From assembly GCF_014892575.1 (NCBI RefSeq), contig NZ_JADBGI010000013.1, positions 120,462 to 184,461 on the forward strand: 64,000 nt of DNA, in the 5' to 3' direction. This document shows, piece after piece, positions 9,440 to 18,848 of this stretch. A program made the translations under genes and the position numbers. The notes below the pieces were generated by a model. It was not told the origin of the DNA. It did no database searches and saw only the letters and a program-made list of their open reading frames with translations. Positions within the stretch are counted from its first letter, which is position 1. Each line of letters begins with the position of its first letter. This stretch comes from Nocardiopsis coralli (lineage in GTDB: Bacteria; Actinomycetota; Actinomycetes; Streptosporangiales; Streptosporangiaceae).

Positions 9440-10031
9440 ACGGGCGCTCGCCCGAGCCCTCCGCCGTTCCGGGGTTCTTGCGGTGGTTCGCCTCGAAGCG
9501 CGCCTTCTTCTGACGGTTGCCGCACGTGTTCATGTCGCACCACTTGCGGGTGCGACTGCGGCTGGTGTCGAAGAACGCGGCCCGGCAGGTCGACGAGGCG
9601 CACAGGGCCAGCCGTCCGTCCCGTTGGCCGGCGATGATGCTGATCGCGTCGGCCGCGATCACGCCGAGGGCATCCTCCACGGAGGAGGCCGAGCCGAGCC
9701 GCCACTGCCGCTCGCCCTCGGGGGTCAGGATCGCAGCGGCCCGACCCTCGACGCTTCGGTCGTTGATGACCTCGACAGCAGAGACAGGCAGGGGGTCCTG
9801 GACCGCGGCCGCCGTGGCCGCGAGGTGGATCGATTCCCTCAGCTCCCGAGCGCGGTCGAGCTGGGCCTCGGTGCAGGCGTCGGTGACGAGCCCGTGCACG
9901 GCCAGCCAGTCCACAAAACGCTGCGGCGTAGGGATGCGCTCCACAGGGCTGCCATGGCGCTCGGTCAGGGTCGCGGTGAAGCTGGTCGCCAGCTCGGTGC
10001 CGAGCCGGAAGTCAGGGAATTCGACAGGCAT
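9429..10031 (-). CDS. CGNR zinc finger / ABATE domain protein, putative regulator
   Basis: This 200-aa protein has the two-part layout of the CGNR family. An N-terminal ABATE-type helical domain (about residues 10-140) is followed by a C-terminal treble-clef zinc motif: CASSTCRAAF, a WC pair and the eponymous CGNR. The family is thought to bind nucleic acid and is often encoded beside metabolic genes it may control. The ATG at 10031 (MPVEFPDF) is used; an in-frame start 24 bp further upstream is less likely. The divergent partner is an epoxide hydrolase. The 101-bp gap contains two matching palindromes, the first starting 2 bp upstream of this start codon, which fits self-regulation. Confidence 0.85.
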   Translation of the reverse strand: MPVEFPDFRLGTELATSFTATLTERHGSPVERIPTPQRFVDWLAVHGLVTDACTEAQLDRARELRESIHLAATAAAVQDPLPVSAVEVINDRSVEGRAAAILTPEGERQWRLGSASSVEDALGVIAADAISIIAGQRDGRLALCASSTCRAAFFDTSRSRTRKWCDMNTCGNRQKKARFEANHRKNPGTAEGSGERPSRP

Positions 10032-10032
10032 G

Positions 10033-10051
10033 GAACCACCATAGCCGGTTC
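10033..10051. promoter_or_regulatory. Candidate operator copy 1 (GAACC-N9-GGTTC)
   Basis: GAACCACCATAGCCGGTTC is an inverted repeat with 5-bp arms that abuts the CGNR start codon. It matches copy 2, located 41 bp (about four helical turns) away. Confidence 0.55.
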
Positions 10052-10073
10052 TCATTCACGTTGCAGGCTGGTA

Positions 10074-10092
10074 GAACCGTCAATGCCGGTTC
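10074..10092. promoter_or_regulatory. Candidate operator copy 2 (GAACCG-N7-CGGTTC)
   Basis: GAACCGTCAATGCCGGTTC has perfect 6-bp arms. A third half site GCCGGTTC lies at 10106-10113, spaced 21 bp from the half site in copy 2. Together these look like a cooperative regulator array between the divergent genes. Confidence 0.55.
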
Positions 10093-10132
10093 GCATGTGG
10101 TCGTAGCCGGTTCCGCGACACCAGGAGGACCC

Positions 10133-11314
10133 ATGTCCCGCCCGAACAGCGACGTGCAACCGTTCGAGTCCCGCGCGGCCGATGCCGAAATCAGCGATCT
10201 GCGCGCGCGGTTGGCCGCCGCGCGATTGCCCGGGGCCGGGACGGTCCCCCGTTCCGCGACCGGCCGCCAACGGTGGGAACAGGGCGTGCCGCTCACCGAC
10301 CTCGCCGATCTCGTCGACCACTGGCGCACCGAGTACGACTGGCGGTCGTTCGAGGAGCGCCTCGACCGGATCGGCCAGTTCCGCACGACCATCGACGGTC
10401 TGGGGATCCACTTCCTGCACCGCCGGTCGCCGCGGGCGGACGCCACGCCGCTGGTCATGACCCACGGCTGGCCGGGGAGCATCGCCGAGTTCGTCGACGT
10501 CGTGGACGACCTGGCCGATCCCGAGGATCCCGGGGCCCCCGCGTTCCACGTCGTGGTCCCGTCGCTCCCGGGCTTCGGCCACAGCGACAAGCCGGCCGCG
10601 GAGGGCTGGGGAACCGGAAGGATCGCGGCCGCGTGGGTGGAGCTGATGGGCAGGCTCGGCTACGGCAGGTTCGCGGCCCACGGCGGCGACTGGGGAGGCG
10701 TGGTCACCACGGTTCTCGGCGGCAGGTACCCGCGGCACGTTCTCGGCATCCACACGACGCTCGCGCAGGCGCCGCCCGGGATGACGGTGGACGGGCTGAC
10801 CGCGACCGAGCGCAGGTGGGCCGAGGAGACCGAGGACTTCTGGCACCACCGGTCGGCGTACGCGAAACAGCAGGCGACCCGGCCGCAGGCCATCGGATAC
10901 TCGCTCGTGGACTCGCCGGTCGGGCTCCTCGCCTGGATCCTCGACAAGTTCGCCGAGTGGTCGGACACCGCGGACAGCCCGTTCGAGACGATCTCCAGGC
11001 ACAGGTTCCTCGACAACGCCACCCTCTACTGGCTCACGCGGTCCGGCGCGTCATCGGCCGGCATCTACCACGAGAGCCACGGCGGCGTGAACGCGCTCGA
11101 CCCCGGGCTCCGGGTCGATGTGCCGTCGGCGATCACGGTCTACCCCCGCGACATCGAGAAGTGCCCGCGCCCCTGGGCGCAGGAACGGTACCGGCGGATC
11201 GTGCGATGGAACGCACCGGAATCCGGGGGGCACTTCCCGTCGCTGGAGAGGCCCGCGTACTTCGTCGAGGACCTGCGCCAGGGGCTCGGGGCGGTGTTGG
11301 CCGCCCGGCCGTGA
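10133..11314 (+). CDS. Epoxide hydrolase, microsomal type
   Basis: A 393-aa alpha/beta hydrolase expected to open epoxides to diols. The N-terminal EHN region (residues about 5-110) is typical of microsomal-type enzymes (PFESRAADAEISDLRARLAAARLPG). The oxyanion-hole motif is HGWPGS, the nucleophilic Asp sits in GGDWGG, and the catalytic His in GGHFPSLERP. The acid residue cannot be assigned by eye. AGGAGG lies 5 nt before the ATG at 10133. The in-frame upstream ATG (10061) has no such site and would overlap the operator array. The stop falls inside a terminator hairpin. Substrate is unknown. Confidence 0.93.
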   Translation: MSRPNSDVQPFESRAADAEISDLRARLAAARLPGAGTVPRSATGRQRWEQGVPLTDLADLVDHWRTEYDWRSFEERLDRIGQFRTTIDGLGIHFLHRRSPRADATPLVMTHGWPGSIAEFVDVVDDLADPEDPGAPAFHVVVPSLPGFGHSDKPAAEGWGTGRIAAAWVELMGRLGYGRFAAHGGDWGGVVTTVLGGRYPRHVLGIHTTLAQAPPGMTVDGLTATERRWAEETEDFWHHRSAYAKQQATRPQAIGYSLVDSPVGLLAWILDKFAEWSDTADSPFETISRHRFLDNATLYWLTRSGASSAGIYHESHGGVNALDPGLRVDVPSAITVYPRDIEKCPRPWAQERYRRIVRWNAPESGGHFPSLERPAYFVEDLRQGLGAVLAARP

Positions 11315-11330
11315 AAGCGACCGGGCGGCC
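11299..11330. terminator. Bidirectional terminator between convergent genes
   Basis: A perfect 10-bp stem GGCCGCCCGG/CCGGGCGGCC (11299-11308 with 11321-11330) encloses the epoxide hydrolase stop codon. It serves both that gene and the convergent gene ending at 11347. Confidence 0.65.
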
Positions 11331-11346
11331 GAGGGCACCTCCGCGG

Positions 11347-13392
<2,046 letters not shown>

Positions 13393-13446
13393 GCCCCCAA
13401 CTGTGCCTGACCACGGCCGCGCGGGTGAACCGCCCCGGACACACGG

Positions 13447-13483
13447 CGGGGCCGCCCGTCCCGTCGCGGGAGGGGCGGCCCCG
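13447..13483. terminator. Terminator after the mca-linked membrane protein
   Basis: An 11-bp outer stem (13447-13457 with 13473-13483) contains an inner TCCCG/CGGGA stem. It starts 19 bp after the stop at 13502. Confidence 0.7.
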
Positions 13484-13501
13484 TGGTGCCGTATTGCGGG
13501 C

Positions 13502-13828
13502 TCAGCGTTCGGCGGAACCGGTCTCCTCGTCCGTGCGGGCCCCGGCTTCGGCGTCCCCGCCGGCGGCCTCGGCGGACGCACGCTGGGCGGCGCCGTCGAC
13601 CGGCACGGCCTGCCCGGCCTTGTCGTCGCGTCGGGCGGTCAGCAGCTCGTCCGAGTCACGCACGTGCGTGAGCTTGCCGGTCATGCTGCGCATGAGGAAG
13701 TACAGCCCCAGGGCGATCGCGAAGATGACCAGGAAGCCGAGGACACCCGGGGTCACGAGGTCGGTGTTCAGCTCGATGGTGTCGGCCAGCACCGTCGCCG
13801 ACGTGGGAAGGCTCTGCATACCGTTCAT
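13502..13828 (-). CDS. Small single-pass membrane protein coupled to mca
   Basis: This 108-aa protein of unknown function has a short outer N terminus, one membrane helix (about residues 27-47, [20 protein letters not shown]) and a basic-then-acidic cytoplasmic tail rich in Ala, Glu and Asp. Its ATG overlaps the mca TGA as ATGA, so it is translated by coupling from the mca message. A second in-frame ATG at codon 4 is possible. Similar small membrane proteins next to mca are known in other actinomycetes (recalled, not searched). No role in mycothiol metabolism can be shown from the sequence. Confidence 0.8.
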   Translation of the reverse strand: MNGMQSLPTSATVLADTIELNTDLVTPGVLGFLVIFAIALGLYFLMRSMTGKLTHVRDSDELLTARRDDKAGQAVPVDGAAQRASAEAAGGDAEAGARTDEETGSAER

Positions 13829-14703
13829 ACTCTCACTGCTTCTCGCACACCTGCGAAGAGGTCCTTCTCAGGGACCTCGGTGTCCACGATCGAACGCACC
13901 AGGTGGTAGTCCTCCGTCGGCCAGGCCTCGGCGACGACCTCGTTGGGCACCGCGAACCAGAACCCGTTCGGGTCGACCTGGGTGGCGTGTGCGCGCAGGG
14001 CGTCGTGCGCGGTGTCAAAGTGCTCGCTGCAATGCACGCGCGTGGTGATCTCCCAGCGGGGACGGTCGCGGTCGCGGATCCGCTTCATCCAGTCCTCGAA
14101 GGGGTTGGCGAGCCCGTGCGCGCTCAGGGTCTCGGCCAGCGCCTCGAACCGCTCGGGCGGGAAGGACACGAAGTAGTACAGCTTGAGGGGCTGCCAGGGG
14201 TCTCCCAGGCCCGGGTAGGCGTCCGGGTCGCCCGCGGTGTCGAACGCGTGCATCGACACCTTGTGGGTCATGATGTGGTCCGGGTGCGGGTACCCGCCGT
14301 TCTCGTCGTAGGTGAGGATCACGTGCGGGCGGAAGCGGCGGATCGACTCCACCAGCGGTGCGGCGCCCTCCTCGACCGGCAGGGTCGCGAAGCAGCCCTC
14401 CGGCAGCGGGGGCAGCGGGTCGCCCTCGGGCAGACCGGAGTCGACGAACCCGGCGAACTCCTGGTGGACGCCCAGGATCTCCCTGGCGCGGTCCATCTCC
14501 GCCTTGCGGACCTCGGCGATGTTCTCGCGGACGTCGGGGCGCTCCATCGCGGGGTTGAGGATGTCGCCGCGTTCGCCACCGGTCATGGTGACGACGAGCA
14601 CCTCGGCACCCTCGTCGACGTAGCGGGCCATGGTGGCCGCACCCTTGCTGGACTCGTCATCGGGATGGGCATGAACGGCCATCAGCCGCAACGGCTCGGA
14701 CAA
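13825..14703 (-). CDS. mca: Mycothiol S-conjugate amidase
   Basis: Mca cleaves mycothiol S-conjugates to release mercapturic acids for export, a detoxification step specific to mycothiol-using actinobacteria. The 292-aa protein has the LmbE/GlcNAc-deacetylase fold. Zinc ligands lie in MAVHAHPDDESSKG near the N terminus and in HPDHIMTH in the middle, and the MTGGERG loop is present. The start is set by AAGGAGA eight bases before a TTG at 14703 (product LSEPLRLMAVHAHPDDE). No ATG in the longer frame has such a site. Length and the pattern ENGGYPHPDH favour Mca over MshB. The downstream membrane protein overlaps by 4 bp. Confidence 0.93.
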   Translation of the reverse strand: MSEPLRLMAVHAHPDDESSKGAATMARYVDEGAEVLVVTMTGGERGDILNPAMERPDVRENIAEVRKAEMDRAREILGVHQEFAGFVDSGLPEGDPLPPLPEGCFATLPVEEGAAPLVESIRRFRPHVILTYDENGGYPHPDHIMTHKVSMHAFDTAGDPDAYPGLGDPWQPLKLYYFVSFPPERFEALAETLSAHGLANPFEDWMKRIRDRDRPRWEITTRVHCSEHFDTAHDALRAHATQVDPNGFWFAVPNEVVAEAWPTEDYHLVRSIVDTEVPEKDLFAGVREAVRV

Positions 14704-14861
14704 CGGAGCTTTCTCCTTGACTCGGTGAACGTTCACCCGTGGCGCCGGACTCGGGCTACCCTGCGCAGCACGGCTCGAGCGACTCACGCCCGGGGCGCGT
14801 AGGGGGGCTGTCAGGTCGGGGATATCTTAGACAACACCGTCCCCTTGTTCGGAGATTCCCG

Positions 14862-15302
14862 ATGCAGCCGACCCCGGAAGAAGACGCCGTGAACAGTGCC
14901 GAATCCACGGCCGCGACCCCGGCCGACCCCGACCGCGTGCTGCGCAAGCGCCACGGAAACGGGCCGCTCTTCTTCGTCATCGGCACGATCTTCGCCATCG
15001 CGACGAGCATCGGGTGGGGTTACTCGGTGATGAGCTACTCGGGTCTGAGCGGCAGCGTCTACCACCAGGTGGTCTCCTACGACGCCGGTACCGCCGACGA
15101 GGCCAGCATCACCTTCGAGGTCAACAGCCGGGACGGCGCGGAGTGCCTCATCACGGCGCTGGACGACCAGCACGTCGAGGTCGGTCAGGAGCGGTTGGAG
15201 GTCGAGGCGGGGAACCGTATGGCCACCACGACCGTTGACACGATTCGACAGGCATCCACGGTAGAGATCGCCTCGTGCAGGGAACAAGGTTCGCAGGACT
15301 GA
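14862..15302 (+). CDS. DUF4307 membrane protein
   Basis: A 146-aa protein, divergent from mca. A polar N terminus precedes one membrane helix (about residues 36-57, LFFVIGTIFAIATSIGWGY). An extracytoplasmic beta-rich domain of about 85 residues follows with two cysteines (AECLITAL and IASCREQG) that may form a disulfide. This matches the DUF4307 family, often found near mca and greA. CGGAGA precedes the ATG at 14862. A GTG at 14889 with GGAAG upstream is an alternative start. No biochemical function is known. Confidence 0.85.
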   Translation: MQPTPEEDAVNSAESTAATPADPDRVLRKRHGNGPLFFVIGTIFAIATSIGWGYSVMSYSGLSGSVYHQVVSYDAGTADEASITFEVNSRDGAECLITALDDQHVEVGQERLEVEAGNRMATTTVDTIRQASTVEIASCREQGSQD

Positions 15303-15449
15303 TCCACCCCGGACGAGCCGTTCCCCCGTCCGGCACCGGCGTCGTGGGTGAACACGCGGGACACCGTGCGCAAGTGCGCTCGGTGATATTCTCGTAAGTT
15401 CAGCTCTGGCCGCCTGGTGGCCTTTGCTACGAGTACACAAGGAGTTCCA

Positions 15450-15950
15450 GTGACCCAGACCCGCGATGACAACGTCACCTGGCTGACCCAGGAGGCGTAT
15501 GACCGGCTCAAGTCCGAGCTGGACCACCTGTCGGGTAGTGGGCGCGTCGAGATCGCGGAGAAGATCGAGGCCGCTCGCGAGGAGGGCGACCTGAAGGAGA
15601 ACGGCGGTTACCACGCCGCCAAGGAGGAGCAGGGCAAGATGGAGGCCCGCATCCTCCAGCTCACCGAGATCCTGCGCACCGCGAAGGTCGGCGAGGCGCC
15701 GCGCACCGAAGGTGTGGTCGGCCCCGGGATGACCGTGACGGTGAAGTTCGCCGGCGACGACGAGGAAGTCACCTTCCTGCTCGCCTCCCGCGAGGAGAGC
15801 GGCGCTCCGATAGACGTGTACTCGCCCAAGTCCCCGCTGGGCGCGGCCATCAACGGCAAGCGCGTGGGTGAAGAGGTCAGCTACCCGCTACCCAACGGCA
15901 AGACCCTCGCGGTGGAGATCATCGACGCGGTGCCCTACACCGGCGTCTGA
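15450..15950 (+). CDS. greA: Transcription elongation factor GreA
   Basis: GreA enters the secondary channel of RNA polymerase and stimulates cleavage of the backtracked transcript. The 166-aa protein has the N-terminal coiled coil (about residues 5-75) with the acidic tip in EAAREEGDLKENGGYHAAKEEQ, where the paired Asp/Glu coordinate magnesium. The C-terminal FKBP-like domain includes SPKSPLGAAINGKRVGEEV. AAGGAG lies before the GTG at 15450. It stands alone with its own terminator. Confidence 0.97.
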   Translation: MTQTRDDNVTWLTQEAYDRLKSELDHLSGSGRVEIAEKIEAAREEGDLKENGGYHAAKEEQGKMEARILQLTEILRTAKVGEAPRTEGVVGPGMTVTVKFAGDDEEVTFLLASREESGAPIDVYSPKSPLGAAINGKRVGEEVSYPLPNGKTLAVEIIDAVPYTGV

Positions 15951-15959
15951 TCACACCGG

Positions 15960-16007
15960 CACGACGACGGGGGCAGGTCCGAACGCGGACCGGCCCCCGT
16001 CGTCGTG
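15960..16007. terminator. Strong terminator of greA
   Basis: A perfect 15-bp stem (15960-15974 with 15993-16007) contains an inner GGTCC/GGACC stem. It starts 10 bp past the greA stop and faces the convergent gene ending at 16030. Confidence 0.85.
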
Positions 16008-16029
16008 TGCGGGGCCTGGGTGCGGGGCC

Positions 16030-17337
16030 TCAGCGCCGTTCGTCGGGGCACTCGGGCGCATCGCCGGCCCCGTCGGCGAAGGCGCCCGGAACGTAGTGGC
16101 CGTCCCCGATACGGAACCACGTGTCGCCGGTTCCGTGGGGACCGGAGGCGTCGTCGCCGGTGACGGAGCAGTGTACGTCGACGACGGCCTTGGGCGCGGC
16201 CAGACCGACGCTGTCGTGTTCGGCACCGGGGCCCTCGCGCACGACCACGGGTTCGCTGTTGGACTCGGTGATGATCTCGGCGCGGTGGGCGTGGTCGTCG
16301 GTCCACAGGTAGTCGACCTCGACCCAGCCGTTGGTCGGCATCTGCAGCCCCTGGTGGAAGGCTCCGTCGGCGAGGTCGATGCCGGCGGGGTTGGCGACCT
16401 GGCGTCCGAACCCGTCGAGGCCGTCGTTGTGGCCCTCGGTGTAGGCGGCCTGGGCCTGGGGACGGCCGCGGTCGAGGCCCTCCCAGGACTCGCGGTCCTC
16501 GTTCCAGTGGTCGTCGGTGATGTTCCAGGGGCCCACGTCCCAGACCGGGACGTAGACGCAGCGCGGGTCGTGGGTCTCGGTGTCGCCCTCGGCGTCGGGG
16601 CCGAACTCGCCGGTGGAGCACACCCGGACGGTGTACTCGCCGCCGCCGCGGTTGGCGAGACCGCGGCGCGAGGGCAGGGCGGCGAAGTGGTCGTCGGCCG
16701 CGATGACGTGGCCGTTGGCGGTGGTCTCGCCCTCCAGGCCGATGCGGGTGGCGAAGAGGCGGGCGGAGAAGGGGTCGGGGCCGGAGGGGTCGTCGAACTC
16801 CTCGCGTTCACCGCCGTCGGATCCGCCGTCGGATCCGGTGGAGGGCAGCGGGCTCACGCCGAGGTCGGTGAGGGCGCTGTCGGTGCCTTCGACCTCGACG
16901 CGCACCTGGACCTCGTCGACGTCGCGGGGCAGGGAGACGCGGCCGCCGCCCTCGGGGACGGTGCGCCACTCGGTCCACATGCCGTCGGCGCGCACTCCGC
17001 GGGCCTCGGTACGCAGGTCGGCGAGGTCGCCGTCGGTGCCGAGGCGCACGTCGAGGCTGTCGGTGGCCTCGTCCAGGGGGTGGCCGGGGAAGACGGCGAT
17101 GCCGTGCGGGGCGTCGGTGCCGTCGCGTTTCAGTGAGGCGCCCTCGCCGCGGGCCGCCTCGCTCTCCTCGACCCGGAGCGCGGACCCGTCCCCGGAGAGG
17201 CCGATGAGGTCGCCGGAGCTGAGGTCGATCCGTTCTTCCTCGGCGTGGGCGGTGACGGGGGCGAGCGGGGCCAGCAGGGCCGCGACCCCCAGGGCGGTGA
17301 GGGCGCGGACGTGGCGGCCGCTCCGACGGTCGGACAT
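16030..17337 (-). CDS. Secreted protein with C-terminal SH3-like domain
   Basis: A 435-aa exported protein. A signal peptide (basic RRSGRHVRA, then hydrophobic ALTALGVAALLAPLAPVTAHA) ends near residue 32. The central region has an F-ATRIGLEGETTANGHV-A segment and CVYVPVWDVGPWNITDDHWN. A final domain of about 75 residues (GPGAEHDSVGLA to WFRIGDGHYVPGAF) resembles bacterial SH3 domains with a cysteine pair. Proteins of this architecture are common in actinomycetes and are presumed cell-wall associated; no activity is known. The ATG at 17337 has GGGGGAAGG upstream. A perfect 7-bp-arm palindrome sits 26 bp before the start. Confidence 0.85.
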   Translation of the reverse strand: MSDRRSGRHVRALTALGVAALLAPLAPVTAHAEEERIDLSSGDLIGLSGDGSALRVEESEAARGEGASLKRDGTDAPHGIAVFPGHPLDEATDSLDVRLGTDGDLADLRTEARGVRADGMWTEWRTVPEGGGRVSLPRDVDEVQVRVEVEGTDSALTDLGVSPLPSTGSDGGSDGGEREEFDDPSGPDPFSARLFATRIGLEGETTANGHVIAADDHFAALPSRRGLANRGGGEYTVRVCSTGEFGPDAEGDTETHDPRCVYVPVWDVGPWNITDDHWNEDRESWEGLDRGRPQAQAAYTEGHNDGLDGFGRQVANPAGIDLADGAFHQGLQMPTNGWVEVDYLWTDDHAHRAEIITESNSEPVVVREGPGAEHDSVGLAAPKAVVDVHCSVTGDDASGPHGTGDTWFRIGDGHYVPGAFADGAGDAPECPDERR

Positions 17338-17362
17338 GGAAACCTTCCCCCAGGAATGCACA

Positions 17363-17383
17363 GAGTGACGAAAATGGTCACTC
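17363..17383. promoter_or_regulatory. Candidate operator GAGTGAC-N7-GTCACTC
   Basis: A perfect inverted repeat with 7-bp arms and a 7-nt centre (GAAAATG) lies upstream of the secreted SH3-like protein. A TACTGT -10-like hexamer on the minus strand (17391-17386) adjoins it, so a bound repressor would cover the expected transcription start. Confidence 0.55.
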
Positions 17384-17559
17384 ACAGTAAGCATTGCGGC
17401 GAAGGCCCGCTCAAGGAACGAACGTCGGGTGTCGTCGATGGCGGGGTAAAAGTCCGGATCGGCGGCCGGGCAGGGGTTCCCGGCACGGGGAGGTATGGGT
17501 GTTATGCCCCGGGACGGGCGGCGAAGGTCCGCGGTCCGGGGCCGGGCCGGGACCGGTCC

Positions 17560-18771
17560 TCAGGGGGCGAAGGCCAGCAGGCAGGCCGTGAAGGTGTGCA
17601 CGTGGTTGACCCCGCCGACCGGGCCGATCTCGCCCGCGGCGAAGAACCCGGCGACCGCTCCGTCGCCCAGTGCCCTGCGCACGGCGAGCGGGTCGTGGTC
17701 GGGGTGGGGGAACATCGCCTCACCGCGCCCGTTGCAGGAGAACAGCAGGCCCGCACCCATCCGGTGGTGTTCGCCGAACTCGGCCAGGCGTTCGGCGAGG
17801 TCCTCGTCGGCGGTCCCCGCGTCGCGCACCTGGAAGCGCACGGTCTGGCCCACCTCGACCATGTCGCCGATGGTGAGCGCTCCGGTGTCCGGCTCGGCGC
17901 CGGCCAGGGTGCGCACCAGGAAGTCGCCCTGGCCGTGCTGGTCGGCGTACTCGTCCATCGCCACACCGATGTGCAGGCCCCGCGCGGCCAGGAGGCGGTC
18001 CTCCTCCGACAGCGACTCCACGAGCTCCTCGAGCTTCTCGTAGGCGCTGGTCCCGGCCAGTTCCAGGAGCACGTTGCCCTCGGCCTTGGTGACGGTCATG
18101 TTCTGGCCGATGGGCCGGCACCCCTGGCTCACCACGGTGCCCAGGATCCCGTCGCCGCCGAGCAGGACCCCGATCGCGCCGTTCTCGGCGACCTCGCCGT
18201 CGCAGAACAGGCGCACCGACTCCTCACCGCGCATGCCGTCGGCCATCCCGCCGACGACAGGGAGCCCGTCGAGCGCGTCGGTGGTCTCGCGCACGAACGC
18301 CTGGGTGGGGAACTCGTAGGGGTTGGCGAGCATGATCGCGACCCGGTCGGTGGGGTCGGGCTCGCGCATGCCGACCACGGCCAGGTGGTCGCCCTCCACG
18401 ACAGTGTCCAGCCGGAACGGGGTCAGTCCCACGTCGGGCAGGCTCGCGCACCAGACACTGACCGCGCCCTGTCCTTCGACACCGCGGCCGCCGCCGATGA
18501 CACCCGTGGCCGAGCAGCCCAGGGCGGTGGCGTCGCCGGCCAGCTCCATGACCCGTTTGCCCGCGAGGGTGACCTCCTCGGGGTCGGCTCCGGAGACGAA
18601 GAAGCACACCAGGTCCACGGGGCCCTCGACCTGTTCCAGAGCGCCCGTGACGGCGCGTTCGGCCGCGTTCACGAGGTCGGCCCCCGTCGTCAGTGCATCG
18701 CCGAACCGAGCCACCTGCTGACACCCCCGTCTCCCGCCGGTCCCTCGACCGGCAACCGGATCCACGTCCAT
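17560..18771 (-). CDS. FIST-domain sensor protein
   Basis: A 403-aa protein with FIST N (about residues 20-215) and FIST C (about 220-375) domains. FIST modules are inferred small-ligand sensors, often linked to signalling or envelope systems. Visible landmarks are LGCSATGVIGGG, VVGGMADGM, GCRPIGQNMTVT, GLLFSCNGRG (conserved cysteine) and a closing AGFFAAGEIGPVGG-NHVHTFTACL. No output domain is attached, so it would have to signal through a partner. GGAAG lies 7 nt before the ATG at 18771; other starts at 18777 and 18804 are possible. It is divergent from the AAA ATPase gene. Confidence 0.85.
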   Translation of the reverse strand: MDVDPVAGRGTGGRRGCQQVARFGDALTTGADLVNAAERAVTGALEQVEGPVDLVCFFVSGADPEEVTLAGKRVMELAGDATALGCSATGVIGGGRGVEGQGAVSVWCASLPDVGLTPFRLDTVVEGDHLAVVGMREPDPTDRVAIMLANPYEFPTQAFVRETTDALDGLPVVGGMADGMRGEESVRLFCDGEVAENGAIGVLLGGDGILGTVVSQGCRPIGQNMTVTKAEGNVLLELAGTSAYEKLEELVESLSEEDRLLAARGLHIGVAMDEYADQHGQGDFLVRTLAGAEPDTGALTIGDMVEVGQTVRFQVRDAGTADEDLAERLAEFGEHHRMGAGLLFSCNGRGEAMFPHPDHDPLAVRRALGDGAVAGFFAAGEIGPVGGVNHVHTFTACLLAFAP

Positions 18772-18836
18772 GCCCATTCTTCCACCCCGCCGCGTTCCCG
18801 ACATGCCTTCGGAGACCGTTCTGCCGGTGCGGGCGA

Positions 18837-18842
18837 TAGGTT
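18837..18842 (+). promoter_or_regulatory. -10 element for a leaderless start
   Basis: TAGGTT matches the actinobacterial TANNNT -10 consensus and ends exactly 6 nt before the GTG start at 18849, the spacing of leaderless promoters. Confidence 0.5.
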
Positions 18843-18848
18843 CGAGGG

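Noticed and set aside
17532..17555. A terminator after the FIST gene (CGGTCC/GGACCG)
   Set aside because: The stem is only 6 bp with a self-complementary loop, so I do not call it.
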